A stretch of DNA of 64,000 nt from Gordonia sp. SL306 (GTDB lineage: Bacteria; Actinomycetota; Actinomycetes; Mycobacteriales; Mycobacteriaceae): positions 2,542,001 to 2,606,000 of the forward strand of contig NZ_CP113063.1 of NCBI RefSeq assembly GCF_026625785.1. Reading direction: 5' to 3'. The position numbers and the translations under genes are program-made. This document shows positions 25,611-34,955 of the stretch, piece after piece. The notes beneath the pieces were generated by a model. It did no database searches, was not told where the DNA came from, and saw only the letters and a program-made list of their open reading frames with translations. Position 1 is the stretch's first letter. The number at the start of each line of letters is the position of its first letter.

Positions 25611-26366
25611 TCAGGACACGTCGAGCGCTCGTCGGGCGGCATCCGCGACGGAACCGTCGTATCGCGGTCCGTGGCCGGGGAACAGGACGTTCGCGTCGAG
25701 CCGGGTGAACGATTCGACGGTCCGCCGCGCCGTCTCGACGTCGTGCTGAAAGGCATCCGAGATACATTGCGGACCCGCGATTGCCGAGATCGGATGCCCG
25801 CTGACCAGCGCATCACCGGACACCAGGACGGTACCGTCGGCGACGAGATAGGCGCTGTGTCCGTCGGTATGACCGTGCGCGGCAACCGGAGTCGGACCGC
25901 CGGGTAGATCGAGCGGGGTTCCGAACGGCTTGGCGCCGTCGATTCCCTTGCGGCTCAACACTCCGAGCGGGGTGACCGCGGCCAGCCAACGAAGGACACG
26001 TGGCCGGTACGCGATCGGCAGGATGTCGAGGGGGCCGGCCTGCTGGAGGTACTCACGTCGGGCGTGTGCCACCTCGACCGGATCCATGTAGACGTCGAAT
26101 CCGTACTGCTCGCTCAGGGGCACCAGTCCGCCGAGGTGATCGACGTGGGCATGGGTCAGCAGAGCCCCTCGGATGTCCTCGGGGCGTCCGCCGATGTGAC
26201 GGATCGACTCCACCACCTCGGAGGCCTGGCCCGGGTATCCGCCGTCGATCAGGGTGATGCCCGAACCCTCTTGGAGCAGAACCCAGTTCACGACGTCGGT
26301 GTGCACCAGGAAGGCCGACGACGATCCGGCGTCGACCCGGCTGATCAGGAACTTGCTCTTCGGCAC
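25611..26366 (-). CDS. MBL-fold metallo-hydrolase
   Basis: A metallo-beta-lactamase-fold hydrolase of about 251 residues. The metal-binding motif is THAHVDHLGG, with further ligands in AHGHTDGHSAY, LVSGDALVSG and LFPGHGPRY; LLQEGSGITLIDGGYPG is the typical first beta hairpin. The set is complete for a dinuclear zinc or iron site. The substrate is unknown. The GTG at 26366 is preferred since AGGAG lies 5 bp upstream; an in-frame GTG at 26372 is possible. It follows aftA closely, so it may be the last gene of the dprE1-dprE2-aftA transcript. Confidence 0.85.
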   Translation of the reverse strand: MPKSKFLISRVDAGSSSAFLVHTDVVNWVLLQEGSGITLIDGGYPGQASEVVESIRHIGGRPEDIRGALLTHAHVDHLGGLVPLSEQYGFDVYMDPVEVAHARREYLQQAGPLDILPIAYRPRVLRWLAAVTPLGVLSRKGIDGAKPFGTPLDLPGGPTPVAAHGHTDGHSAYLVADGTVLVSGDALVSGHPISAIAGPQCISDAFQHDVETARRTVESFTRLDANVLFPGHGPRYDGSVADAARRALDVS

Positions 26367-26385
26367 GATCACTCCTGACCCACGA

Positions 26386-28323
26386 TCATCGCCGGACCAC
26401 CACCACGAACGGGCCGACCTCGGTCACCGCGAACCGTGGATCGGCGAACACCGCGGGATCGAACGTGACCGAGTACCGGCTGACGTTCGGGTCGTTCGGA
26501 TAGACATCCTTTGCCAACCTCAGTGTGTAACCGTCTGCGCCATAGCGGAACAGGAAGACATTCGGCGGCTTCCACGGTGACCGGTCGAGTTTTCTGATCA
26601 TCTGGTCGGGCGTCGTCGATTCAGACCACCGCGCGATCGTGGCCGCGCGCTTGTCGAACTGGGCCAACGGGTTTGCGTAGTGCGACGTCAGACCCTGGAA
26701 ACCCCAGTACGGGTAGATGGAGAGGAATCCGTAGTCGGCGGTGAGGACCACGTTCTGATCGGCCGGTCGGCCGGTCTGTCGGTGGATGAGTCGATTGATC
26801 TCGGGGAAGTACGATTCGGCGCCCGGCGGCCGCTGATCGGCACGTTTCCCGTAGCCGTCGGTGTCGGTGTAGGCGGTGGTGATCTCGGTGGAGAGATAAC
26901 CCGGCACGCCCTGGGCGAGGGCGATGGCGGAGATCGCTGCGACGGCACCGATCGCGAACCGGACATCGCCGAATTTACCGACCGCCCACCGCGACACCTC
27001 TGCCACACCGAGCACACCCGCGGCGCCGAGAGTCGCATCGAGGATCGGATCGAGACGGAACGAGAGAAGCGTGGTGCCCGCGGCGGTGAGCAGCATCGAC
27101 AGCAGGCAGAACAGGTAGACGGTCAACACCGTCAAGCCCAGCGCGAGGGCGATCGTTCGTTTCCGGAAACGCAGCAGGAGCCAGATCAGTCCGATGAAGG
27201 TGATGATCCCGACGAGGGTGAAGTGGAAGAACGGCAGCGGCAGGATGGAGCCGCGCTCGGGCAGGTAGTGCTCGGCGGTACCACCGCTGGCCGGTTCACT
27301 GCGGACCCTCGACCACAGGTACGGCGCCCACACCAGCAACGCGATGAGTCCGGCGATCGCGCCCACCGACACCAGTCGGCCGATGATCGCACCGATCGTC
27401 GAACGCCTTCGGGCGGAGACGGCCTGGTCGGGGACGGCCTTGTTGGATGCGCCGAACCATGCCTGGCCGATCAGATAGAGAGCCATCAGGGCCGCCGTGA
27501 GGGCGAACAGACCGGTGTAGAGGGTGTAGAAGGTGGCGCTGAGGCCGAAGAACGCACCCGCGGCGACCACGGCAGGCCAACTCGTCCCGCGCCGGAAACC
27601 GCCCACCGGGCCGTCGGCGATGCGCGATCGGCCGCGTAGCGCGCAGAGCAACGTGATGAGCATCGGCGTGCCGATCATGACCAGCACCGCCGCGTACGGC
27701 TCCGGGGAGGCGTACATGAGGGTGATGGTGGTGACCGCGAGCGCGATCGGGATCCCGCGGTTCGCGCCGACCATCCGGGTCCACAGCAGGATGCCGACCG
27801 CCGCGGCCACCGACATCGAGATGATCGCCCACGGTTTGTAGGCCTCCCAGCCGGGAAGGCCCTCGACATCGGCGAACCGCCCGCCCCACCAGAACCAGCC
27901 GGCCGGGTAGTACGGCGGCAGGTCGATGTAGGTCATGTCGGCCAGCCGGGGGCTGCTCGTCATCCTGGTCAGGTACTCGGTGCGGAACTCCTGATCCACC
28001 GAGAGGCCGAACAGATAGAGCTTGGTGGCGCCCAGTGGCATGCCGAGCGTGACCGTCACCAGACCGGCCGACGCGACCACCGACAGGAGGCTGGTCAGCC
28101 ATCGGGCACGGCCGCCGCGATGGAGGATGACGGCGATCACCAGCAGCGCGACGGCGACCACCTGGCCGACGGTGGTGAGCGCCCGACTCACGTTGGACGA
28201 GTTGAACGCGGGCCAGTCGACAGCCCCGATGATCTTGAGACCGAGGTAGGCGATCAGAACGGCGACGATCGCACCGACGACGAGTTCTCCGACGTCGCGG
28301 GCGCGGCGAGCGGGGATCCCCAT
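26386..28323 (-). CDS. aftA: Galactan 5-O-arabinofuranosyltransferase AftA
   Basis: A 645-residue GT-C membrane enzyme (GT85) that transfers the first arabinofuranose from decaprenylphosphoryl-arabinose onto galactan, priming arabinan growth. The periplasmic catalytic loop contains DQEFRTEYLTRMTSSPRLA, DMTYIDLPPYYPAGWFWWGG and WEAYKPWAI, the signature of AftA. About a dozen membrane segments are followed by a periplasmic C-terminal domain from about residue 480. It is 2 bp downstream of dprE2, as in mycobacteria, but here it is separated from the emb genes by aroQ, a methyltransferase and the ArsR unit. Confidence 0.93.
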   Translation of the reverse strand: MGIPARRARDVGELVVGAIVAVLIAYLGLKIIGAVDWPAFNSSNVSRALTTVGQVVAVALLVIAVILHRGGRARWLTSLLSVVASAGLVTVTLGMPLGATKLYLFGLSVDQEFRTEYLTRMTSSPRLADMTYIDLPPYYPAGWFWWGGRFADVEGLPGWEAYKPWAIISMSVAAAVGILLWTRMVGANRGIPIALAVTTITLMYASPEPYAAVLVMIGTPMLITLLCALRGRSRIADGPVGGFRRGTSWPAVVAAGAFFGLSATFYTLYTGLFALTAALMALYLIGQAWFGASNKAVPDQAVSARRRSTIGAIIGRLVSVGAIAGLIALLVWAPYLWSRVRSEPASGGTAEHYLPERGSILPLPFFHFTLVGIITFIGLIWLLLRFRKRTIALALGLTVLTVYLFCLLSMLLTAAGTTLLSFRLDPILDATLGAAGVLGVAEVSRWAVGKFGDVRFAIGAVAAISAIALAQGVPGYLSTEITTAYTDTDGYGKRADQRPPGAESYFPEINRLIHRQTGRPADQNVVLTADYGFLSIYPYWGFQGLTSHYANPLAQFDKRAATIARWSESTTPDQMIRKLDRSPWKPPNVFLFRYGADGYTLRLAKDVYPNDPNVSRYSVTFDPAVFADPRFAVTEVGPFVVVVRR

Positions 28324-28325
28324 TC

Positions 28326-29087
28326 TCAGATGGGCAGTCGACGGAAGATCGGGCGCGGGATGTGCCGCAGGATGATCATCACGAAGCGGAACGGCCCGGG
28401 CGCCCAGACGATTTCCTTGCCCTTGTCGGCGGCCGCGACGGCCAGGCGTCCGACGTCCTCTTTTTCGACCGTCATCGGCGCCTCCTTCACATGCGCCGAG
28501 AGGCGGGTCCGGACCTGTCCCGGCCGGATGACCAGGACGCGGATGCCGAACGGGCGCAATGCGTCACCGAGTCCGAGGTAGAAGCCGTCGAGGCCGGCCT
28601 TGGTGGAGCCGTAGACGAAGTTGCTGCGGCGCACCCGTTCTCCGGCGACCGAGCTCATCGCGATGATCTGCCCGAATCCCTGTGCGCGCATCTTCTCGCC
28701 CAGCAACACGCCAACCGACACTGCGGCGGTGTAGTTGATCCCCACCTCGGTGACCGCGACCTTCTGGTCCTGCCAGGCCTTCTCGTCGTCGGGTTGGATA
28801 CCGAATGCGACGATCGCGACGTCGATGTCGCCGCCGGCGAAGGCCTTGTCGAGCACGGCCGGATGAGTGTCCGGGGCGAGGGCGTCGAAGTCGATCTGCT
28901 CGACACTCGACGCGCCGGCCTTGGTCATCTTCTCGGCAGCGGCCGCGGCCGCCGGGTCGCCGGGGACGGTGGCCAGCACCACCCGCATCGGGCCCTTCTT
29001 CAGGTACTCCTCGGTGATGGCCAGCCCGATCTCGGAACTCCCGCCCAGCACGAGGACGGACCGCGGCACGCCGACGGCATTGATCAT
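28326..29087 (-). CDS. dprE2: Decaprenylphosphoryl-2-keto-ribose reductase DprE2
   Basis: A 253-residue short-chain dehydrogenase. It reduces decaprenylphosphoryl-2-keto-erythro-pentofuranose to decaprenylphosphoryl-arabinose with NADH, the second half of the DprE1/DprE2 epimerisation that supplies arabinose donor to AftA and Emb. The cofactor loop is [12 protein letters not shown]; the catalytic set is Ser in MSSVAGE followed by YGSTKAGLD. An [16 protein letters not shown] segment is typical of DprE2. A ribosome site AAAGGAG precedes the ATG. It lies 51 bp after dprE1 and 2 bp before aftA in one operon. Confidence 0.93.
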   Translation of the reverse strand: MINAVGVPRSVLVLGGSSEIGLAITEEYLKKGPMRVVLATVPGDPAAAAAAEKMTKAGASSVEQIDFDALAPDTHPAVLDKAFAGGDIDVAIVAFGIQPDDEKAWQDQKVAVTEVGINYTAAVSVGVLLGEKMRAQGFGQIIAMSSVAGERVRRSNFVYGSTKAGLDGFYLGLGDALRPFGIRVLVIRPGQVRTRLSAHVKEAPMTVEKEDVGRLAVAAADKGKEIVWAPGPFRFVMIILRHIPRPIFRRLPI

Positions 29088-29138
29088 GGTGTCATTTCTC
29101 CTTTGGGAAGCATTGTGGCCCTGGTAGTTCGGGCTTGT

Positions 29139-30557
29139 TCAGACGAGTTCGAGGCGGCGGCCCATGTCGGACATGAACACCCGCTCCGGATCGACACGGC
29201 GTCGCGTCGAGATCCACTCGTCGACCCTCGGATACATCGCGTGGAAGGTCTCCGCCGAGGTGCGCGAATCCTTTGCGGTGTAGAGGCGGCCACCGATCGA
29301 CATGACCCGCCGGTCGAGTTCGTTGCAGAACTCGGCGAGGCCTTTCTTGATGGGGAAGTCGACGCAGATGTTCCATCCGGCCATCGGGAACGACAGTGGC
29401 GCCTGATTTCCCGGGCCGAACAGTTTGAACACGTTGAGGAAGCTGACGTGTCCGGATGCCTGGATGTCGATGATGATCTGCTTGAACTCCTCGACGGCCT
29501 CGGGCGGGACGATGAACTGGTACTGAAGGAATCCCTTGGAGCCGTAGGCCCGATTCCAGTTCCCGAACAGATCCAGCGGGTGATAGAACTGCGTCAGATT
29601 CTGGATCTTGCCGGTGTAGTTGCCGCCCATGCGGTAGTAGGCCTCGCCGACGATGGAGAAGTCGAACTTGTTGGCCAGCCCGTTGGGGAAGATGTCGGGG
29701 AAGTTCATCAGCGTCGGGGCGTCGAACTTCAACGGGTCCTTGGCCAGTTCCGGCGGCAGCTGATCCAGGGTGGCGAGCGAACCGCGGGAGAAGGTGCCGC
29801 GCCCGAGCTTCGGGGGCTTGCTGATCGCGTCGAACCAGCCGGAGCTGTAGGTGTAGTTCGACTCGCTGCCGTCCTGATGCAGGGCGATGGTCTCGTCGAG
29901 TGTGGAGGTGACCGTGCCGTCGGCGATGAAGTACGCCGACTCGGTACGGGTCATCCTGATCTTCGCCCGCAGGATGATGCCGGTCAGGCCGATGCCGCCG
30001 ACGGTGGCCCAGAAGATCGAGGCGTCGGGATCGTCGTCGGTGCCGTCCGGGGTGATCGTGATGATCTTCCCGCTGGCGAGCAGCAACGTGACCTCGACCA
30101 CGTGGTTGCCGAAGCTGCCCGCGCTGTGGTGGTTCTTGCCGTGGATGTCGCAGCCGATCGCGCCGCCGACGGTCACCTGTCTCGTGCCCGGCAGAACCGG
30201 GACCCACAGACCGTGTGGCAGGGCCTTGCGCATCAGGGTGTCCAGATCTACGCCGGCGTCGACGTCGACGATGGCGGTGTCGGGGTCGATCGAGTAGATC
30301 CGGTTGAGCAGCGACATGTCGATGGTCAGGCCACCGGCGTTCTGTGCGTTCTCACCGTAGGAGCGACCGAGTCCGCGGGCGATCACGCCGCGCTTCAGAT
30401 AGTCGGGTTTGTCGGCATTCTGGTCGGCAACTCGCGCCACCGCCTCGGCGATGACCTCGGGGTATGGGGTCGCCAGCACGTGGCCCTGAATGGGCATCGT
30501 GCGTCCCCACCCCATCAGTTTGCGGGTCTCGATCGGCAACAGCTCTTCTGTAGACAT
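29139..30557 (-). CDS. dprE1: Decaprenylphosphoryl-beta-D-ribose oxidase DprE1
   Basis: A 472-residue FAD enzyme (VAO/PCMH fold) that oxidises decaprenylphosphoryl-ribose at C2. The FAD domain has [17 protein letters not shown] and [19 protein letters not shown]; the substrate domain has [16 protein letters not shown], and [14 protein letters not shown] is near the end. Cys398 in WNICVDFPI matches the cysteine (Cys387 in M. tuberculosis) that benzothiazinone-type inhibitors attack, so sensitivity is predicted. The protein is slightly longer than the 461-residue mycobacterial enzyme. It is the first gene of the dprE1-dprE2-aftA operon. Confidence 0.95.
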   Translation of the reverse strand: MSTEELLPIETRKLMGWGRTMPIQGHVLATPYPEVIAEAVARVADQNADKPDYLKRGVIARGLGRSYGENAQNAGGLTIDMSLLNRIYSIDPDTAIVDVDAGVDLDTLMRKALPHGLWVPVLPGTRQVTVGGAIGCDIHGKNHHSAGSFGNHVVEVTLLLASGKIITITPDGTDDDPDASIFWATVGGIGLTGIILRAKIRMTRTESAYFIADGTVTSTLDETIALHQDGSESNYTYSSGWFDAISKPPKLGRGTFSRGSLATLDQLPPELAKDPLKFDAPTLMNFPDIFPNGLANKFDFSIVGEAYYRMGGNYTGKIQNLTQFYHPLDLFGNWNRAYGSKGFLQYQFIVPPEAVEEFKQIIIDIQASGHVSFLNVFKLFGPGNQAPLSFPMAGWNICVDFPIKKGLAEFCNELDRRVMSIGGRLYTAKDSRTSAETFHAMYPRVDEWISTRRRVDPERVFMSDMGRRLELV

Positions 30558-30655
30558 CGCTCATGAGGGTACCTGCACGGTGCGCGGGCACAGAGCCCTC
30601 ACGGTGAGAAAACGCTGAGGGACGGGTGTGCATCTGCGACGGTTGCCCCGGATCG

Positions 30656-32194
30656 CTATCCGCGGAGCGTTCTCGCCGCCGCATTGTGGCCCGGGATGCC
30701 GCTCACCCCGCCGCCGCGCCGTGCACCGGCGCCGCAGAGCAGGAGTCGCGGATGCCGGGTCTCCACGCCCCAGGAGCCGACCTCGGACTCCGACTCGGCC
30801 CACGGCCACTGGAGGCTGCGGTGAAAGATGTTGCCGCCGGGCAGGCCGAGGCTCTCCTCGAGATCCTGCGGGGTCTTGACCTCGATGCAGGGATTGCCGG
30901 TCACGTCGTGGGCGATGACCGACTGGATGGGCTCGGCGAGGACGGAGTTCAACGATGCGAGGGTGGCGCCCACCGCGTGCTCGACGGCACCGGGTGCGTC
31001 GAACACCTCCGGGGGCATGTGCAGGGCGAACAGCGTCAGAGTGTGTCTGCCCTCGAGCTCGGGGCCGAGGATCGAGCCGTCCGAGAGTGTGTGGCAGTAG
31101 ATCTCGCACGGCGGCAGTTCGGGCACCTGGCCGCGGTCGGCCTGCTGCCACGCGATCCGCAGCTGGCTCGCGGATTCGTTGATGTGGAAGGTGCCGGCGA
31201 ACGCGGCCTCCGGCGACGTCGACGTGTCGCACAGGCGCGGCAGACGCTCGAGCAGGAGGTTGATCTTCAGCTGCGAACCCTTCGGGTCAGCCTCGGTGTC
31301 GACGGGGTCGTCGAGGAGGCCGTTGATCACCTGTGGCGCGCAGGCGGCGTAGAGCATGGACCCGGTCACGCGTCGGTCGGCGAGTTCGACGGTCCCGTCC
31401 GACGGGTCGACGCCGAGCACCCGGACGCCGGTGCGGATCTCGGCGCCCGCCGCGGCCGCCGCCTGATAGAGCGCGCCGGACACCGCACCCATCCCGCCGA
31501 CCGGCACATCCCAGTCGCCGGTCCCACCGCCGATCAGGTGGTAGAGGAAGCAGATGTTCTGCCGCAGCGCCGATTCGTCGAGGTCGGCGAAGGTGCCGAT
31601 GAGTCCGTCGGTGGCCGCGATGCCGCGCACCACGTCGTCGTCGAAGTACTGTCCGAGGAGCTCGCCGAGCGGACGTGACGTGAGCATCTCCCAGATCTCG
31701 GCATCCGAGGTGTCGGTACCGACCACCAGGTCGCGCATCTGCTCGGCCGAGCGGAGCGGTTCGATCATCGTCGGGAAGACCCGCTGCGCGATGGTGCCCA
31801 TCCGGGTGCCGAACGACTCCCACGCGGTGAACGCCGCCTCGGAGCCGGTGGCGCGCCGAAAGGATGCGGCGGTCGCCGCGGTGTCCTCGTTGTCGACGAG
31901 GATGCCGGTGGCGGGGTCGGCCGGGAGCGGGGTGTACGAGGAGAAACGCCGTCGGATCAGCCGGATGTCGAGTTCGAGGTCGGCGATGATCTCCCGGGGC
32001 AGGAGTGACACCAGATATGAGTAGCGGGAGACGCGGGCGGGTAGCCCGGGGAACGGCATCGCCGACACCGCGGCGCCGCCGACGTGATCGGCCCGCTCGA
32101 GCACCAGTACCGAGCGTCCGGCGGCTGCGAGATACGCGGCCGCGGTCAGTCCGTTGTGTCCGGCACCGATGATGATGTCGTCGTAGGTCATCAC
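30656..32194 (-). CDS. Phytoene-dehydrogenase-like FAD oxidoreductase (PYROXD2-like)
   Basis: A 512-residue flavoprotein. The N-terminal dinucleotide-binding motif is DIIIGAGHNGLTAAAYLA followed by the acidic VLVLERADHVGGAA, which binds the adenosine ribose of FAD. The C-terminal FAD motif is LLLCGAGARRGGGVSGIPGHNAA. Such proteins resemble carotenoid desaturases and human PYROXD2; the substrate is unknown, and no carotenoid synthase is nearby. The gene lies between dprE1 and the lipase. A second, shorter relative is at 34956-36371, just across gtrA. Confidence 0.82.
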   Translation of the reverse strand: MMTYDDIIIGAGHNGLTAAAYLAAAGRSVLVLERADHVGGAAVSAMPFPGLPARVSRYSYLVSLLPREIIADLELDIRLIRRRFSSYTPLPADPATGILVDNEDTAATAASFRRATGSEAAFTAWESFGTRMGTIAQRVFPTMIEPLRSAEQMRDLVVGTDTSDAEIWEMLTSRPLGELLGQYFDDDVVRGIAATDGLIGTFADLDESALRQNICFLYHLIGGGTGDWDVPVGGMGAVSGALYQAAAAAGAEIRTGVRVLGVDPSDGTVELADRRVTGSMLYAACAPQVINGLLDDPVDTEADPKGSQLKINLLLERLPRLCDTSTSPEAAFAGTFHINESASQLRIAWQQADRGQVPELPPCEIYCHTLSDGSILGPELEGRHTLTLFALHMPPEVFDAPGAVEHAVGATLASLNSVLAEPIQSVIAHDVTGNPCIEVKTPQDLEESLGLPGGNIFHRSLQWPWAESESEVGSWGVETRHPRLLLCGAGARRGGGVSGIPGHNAAARTLRG

Positions 32195-32257
32195 CGTCCA
32201 GCCTCGCAGATCGCTGCACGCGGCGGGCGGGGTTCACGGCACGTGGTGCGACACCGA

Positions 32258-33475
32258 TCAGCGCATGATGCGCGCCAGGAACGGCGTCGAGTCGACCATC
32301 GATGCGATAACCGTGCCGGAATGGTCCTTGTCCGGGTAGACGTGCAACTCGACTGGCTGGCCGTTGGCGCGCATCTGGCCATACAGCGAGAGTGCCGACG
32401 GCGCAGGCACATCGGTGTCGAGGAGACCCTGCCCGAGGAAGATCGGCCGGTCGTAGCCGGAGTAGGGGGTGCCCATGTACCGGGTCAGTGCCGCCTGTCC
32501 GCCCGGGAGCGACGAGATCGGTTTGCGGAACATGGTCCGCAGATCGCGCCCCTTCATGAGGGCGGTCATCTCCGGATAGCACAGGGTCCGTGCAGCACCG
32601 ATCAGTCGGCGGCCCGTCGGGGTCATGATCGACATCGGGTCGAGATCCGGTCGGGCGTCGGCGAAACCGGCCAGGATGTAGGCGGCATATGTGTTGAGCG
32701 CGGCCGGCAGGGTCACCGGCGGGAACGCGGGCCCACCGAGACCGAGGAGCAACTCGATGTTCGCCGGCGTGCCGGTGGCCACCACGCCGCGATAGTCCAG
32801 GCCGCTGCCCGCGGACAGTTCGGTTGCCCGCCGGGCGCCGCCGAGCGCGGCCCCCGCGCCCTGGGACTGGCCGACGATGGCCCATCGTGACGCGAGGGGG
32901 AGGGCCATCTGTCGTGCGGCCTTCACCGAGTCGACGATCGAATGCGCCTCCGACTCCCCATTGAGGTAACTCATCAACCCGGGTGTGCCGAGGCCGACGT
33001 AATCGGTCGCCACCACGGCATACCCCTGGCGTAGCCAGTGTCCAAGGTAGGCAGCGTCGCGTGCGCTGCGGGGCTGCGCCGACGGGGTGCAGCTGTCGCC
33101 GAGGCCGGTGGTGCCGTGCGCCCACGCGATCATCGGCCAGCCGCCGGGCGGCGGTGTTCCACCGGGCACGAACACGGCACCGGTGCTGGATGCGGGGCGG
33201 TTGTGCTGATCGGGCGTCGCGTAATGGATCCGGTATGCCTTCGCAGCCCCCGGCACACTCAGCCCGGCCTCGAGGGGCACCTGCGAGATGAGCGTTCCCG
33301 CCTTGGTCGGTACCGGGCCCGGGTAATCGCGGACGTCCAGACCCGACCACTGCGGCGGTGCGGTGCCCGGTTCCGGGGCGGCGACGGCCGACGGAGACGC
33401 GGCCCAGGCGGCGCCGGCGACGGCGAGGGCGACGATGGTTGCGGCGGCGCCCCGGCGCAGCGAGCGAGACTTCAT
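32258..33475 (-). CDS. Secreted lipase-family alpha/beta hydrolase
   Basis: A 405-residue exported hydrolase. Residues 1-33 form a signal peptide (RRGAAATIVALAVAGAAWA, cleaved near AVAA). The nucleophile elbow is VGQSQGAGAA, the oxyanion region is MIAWAHGTTGLGDSC, and late catalytic residues are in GLLDTDVPAPSA (Asp) and YPDKDHSGTV (His). This fits the secretory lipase family, with esterase or triacylglycerol-lipase activity on host or environmental lipids. It is divergent from the aldo/keto reductase with less than 70 bp between them. Confidence 0.85.
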   Translation of the reverse strand: MKSRSLRRGAAATIVALAVAGAAWAASPSAVAAPEPGTAPPQWSGLDVRDYPGPVPTKAGTLISQVPLEAGLSVPGAAKAYRIHYATPDQHNRPASSTGAVFVPGGTPPPGGWPMIAWAHGTTGLGDSCTPSAQPRSARDAAYLGHWLRQGYAVVATDYVGLGTPGLMSYLNGESEAHSIVDSVKAARQMALPLASRWAIVGQSQGAGAALGGARRATELSAGSGLDYRGVVATGTPANIELLLGLGGPAFPPVTLPAALNTYAAYILAGFADARPDLDPMSIMTPTGRRLIGAARTLCYPEMTALMKGRDLRTMFRKPISSLPGGQAALTRYMGTPYSGYDRPIFLGQGLLDTDVPAPSALSLYGQMRANGQPVELHVYPDKDHSGTVIASMVDSTPFLARIMR

Positions 33476-33542
33476 GAACGGCAGCGTAGATCACGTCTTC
33501 GACCGCCTCACCGAGATGCCCCGATACGCCTATCCTTGGTGG

Positions 33543-34373
33543 GTGGACATTCCGTCAGTGAAGCTGAACAACGGATACGTGATCCCGATGGTCGGACTCG
33601 GGACGTCGGGCTTGCTGGGGCGACCGAGTGTGTCCGCCGTCGCCGGAGCCCTGCGGTCGGGGTATCGGATGATCGACACGGCGAGCCGGTACAGCAACGA
33701 GCGCAGCGTCGGGATGGGTCTGCGGCAGTCCGGGGTCCCCCGCGACGACGTGGTGGTACAGACCAAACTCGGGGGCGGGGACCAGGGATTCGACGAGGCG
33801 ATCAACGCGGCGCAGGACAGTGCGCGACGTCTGGCCGTCGACCACATCGACATCTACCTGATCCATTGGCCCTGCCCGAGTCTCGGCCGCACGGTCGAGT
33901 CGTGGAAGGCGCTGCTGACACTGGCCGACGAGGGTTTCATCCGCACCGCGGGCGTCTCGAACTTCACACAGCACCAACTGCAGTCGCTCTACGACGAGAC
34001 GGGCCGCTGGCCCGCGCTCAACCAGATCCAGTGCTCGCCGGCGCTGGCGCGCACGGAACTGCGGGAATTCATGACGGAGAACGGGATTCATGCCCAAGCA
34101 TGGCACCCGACCGGGCGCAAGGAGGGCATGCTGGGTGAGCCGGCGGTGATCCGGCTGGCGCGCAAGTACGGCAAGTCGCCGACTCAGATCGCGCTTCGGT
34201 GGGCGGTCCAACAGGGGATCAGCGTGGTGCCGAAGTCGTCGCACGCCGGCCGTCAGATCGAGAACTCAGATCTCTTCGACTTCGCGTTCGAGCCCGACGA
34301 CCTGGCCGCGCTGGCCGAACTCGATCGGGGTGAGAAGGCCGCACGCGATTCCGACGTCGAGGAAGAGTTCTAG
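33543..34373 (+). CDS. Aldo/keto reductase
   Basis: A TIM-barrel NADPH-dependent reductase of 276 residues. Motifs are LNNGYVIPMVGLGTSG, the catalytic DTASRYSNERSVG (Asp and Tyr), TKLGGGDQGFDEA (Lys), IDIYLIHWPCP (His), and the cofactor-binding VVPKSSHAGRQIENSDLFDF. The frame is open further upstream, overlapping the divergent lipase start. The GTG at 33543 is preferred because TATCCT at 33531-33536 lies 6 bp before it, suggesting a leaderless transcript, and because the protein then begins where family members do. Substrate unknown. Confidence 0.85.
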   Translation: MDIPSVKLNNGYVIPMVGLGTSGLLGRPSVSAVAGALRSGYRMIDTASRYSNERSVGMGLRQSGVPRDDVVVQTKLGGGDQGFDEAINAAQDSARRLAVDHIDIYLIHWPCPSLGRTVESWKALLTLADEGFIRTAGVSNFTQHQLQSLYDETGRWPALNQIQCSPALARTELREFMTENGIHAQAWHPTGRKEGMLGEPAVIRLARKYGKSPTQIALRWAVQQGISVVPKSSHAGRQIENSDLFDFAFEPDDLAALAELDRGEKAARDSDVEEEF

Positions 34374-34447
34374 GGACCGGGGCCAGAGTTCTGGGGACCG
34401 GGGCCACCGTCGGCCATCCGATCGACGGCTGGACTAGGGTTGCAGGC

Positions 34448-34951
34448 GTGTCTCGACCCGAGTCCGGCGCAGGGGACGAACATCCGCGCCATGAGGATTT
34501 CACCACCCGCCATGCTCCGACGCCCCTGGAGCTGCCGTTCAGCGATGGTGAGGCGTCGACGAATGTCGACCTGAAGACACAGATCATCCGATTCGCCATC
34601 ACCGGCGCAGGGTCCGGGGTTCTCGACTTCGGGCTGACCCTGCTCCTCCAATACGTGGTCGGCACGCCGTTCTGGATCGCCAAGTCGTTCGGCTTCATCC
34701 TCGGCACCACCACCGCATATCTGCTGAATCGTCGCTGGACGTTCGAGGCCGAGCCGAGCGCGTTGCGGTTCGTGGCGGTGGCGGCGCTCTACGGTGTGAC
34801 GTTCTTCGTCAACGTCGGTCTGTACACCTGGTGCTCGCACCTGTGGCCGCAGACGATCGTCTACAGCTTCGCCGCCTATGTCATCGCGCAGGGCACCGCG
34901 ACGGTCATCAACTTCATCGTGCAACGCCTGGTCATCTTCCGGATCCGCTGA
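34448..34951 (+). CDS. GtrA-family membrane protein (Rv3789-like)
   Basis: A 167-residue protein with a variable hydrophilic N-terminus of about 40 residues and four membrane helices, starting at IIRFAITGAGSGVLDFGLTL and including the signature FILGTTTAYLLNRRWTFE. GtrA proteins work with lipid-linked sugars. The M. tuberculosis neighbour of dprE1, Rv3789, belongs to this family and has been linked to arabinogalactan, either as a decaprenylphosphoryl-arabinose flippase or as an anchor for AftA; which applies is unsettled. Here it is about 4 kb from dprE1 with three genes inserted. It starts with GTG and ends 4 bp before the next gene. Confidence 0.85.
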   Translation: MSRPESGAGDEHPRHEDFTTRHAPTPLELPFSDGEASTNVDLKTQIIRFAITGAGSGVLDFGLTLLLQYVVGTPFWIAKSFGFILGTTTAYLLNRRWTFEAEPSALRFVAVAALYGVTFFVNVGLYTWCSHLWPQTIVYSFAAYVIAQGTATVINFIVQRLVIFRIR

Positions 34952-34955
34952 CGCG

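Noticed and set aside
28362..30566. 734-codon plus-strand frame across dprE2 and dprE1
   Set aside because: Antisense to two well-supported genes; no homology, and composition typical of a third-position GC shadow.
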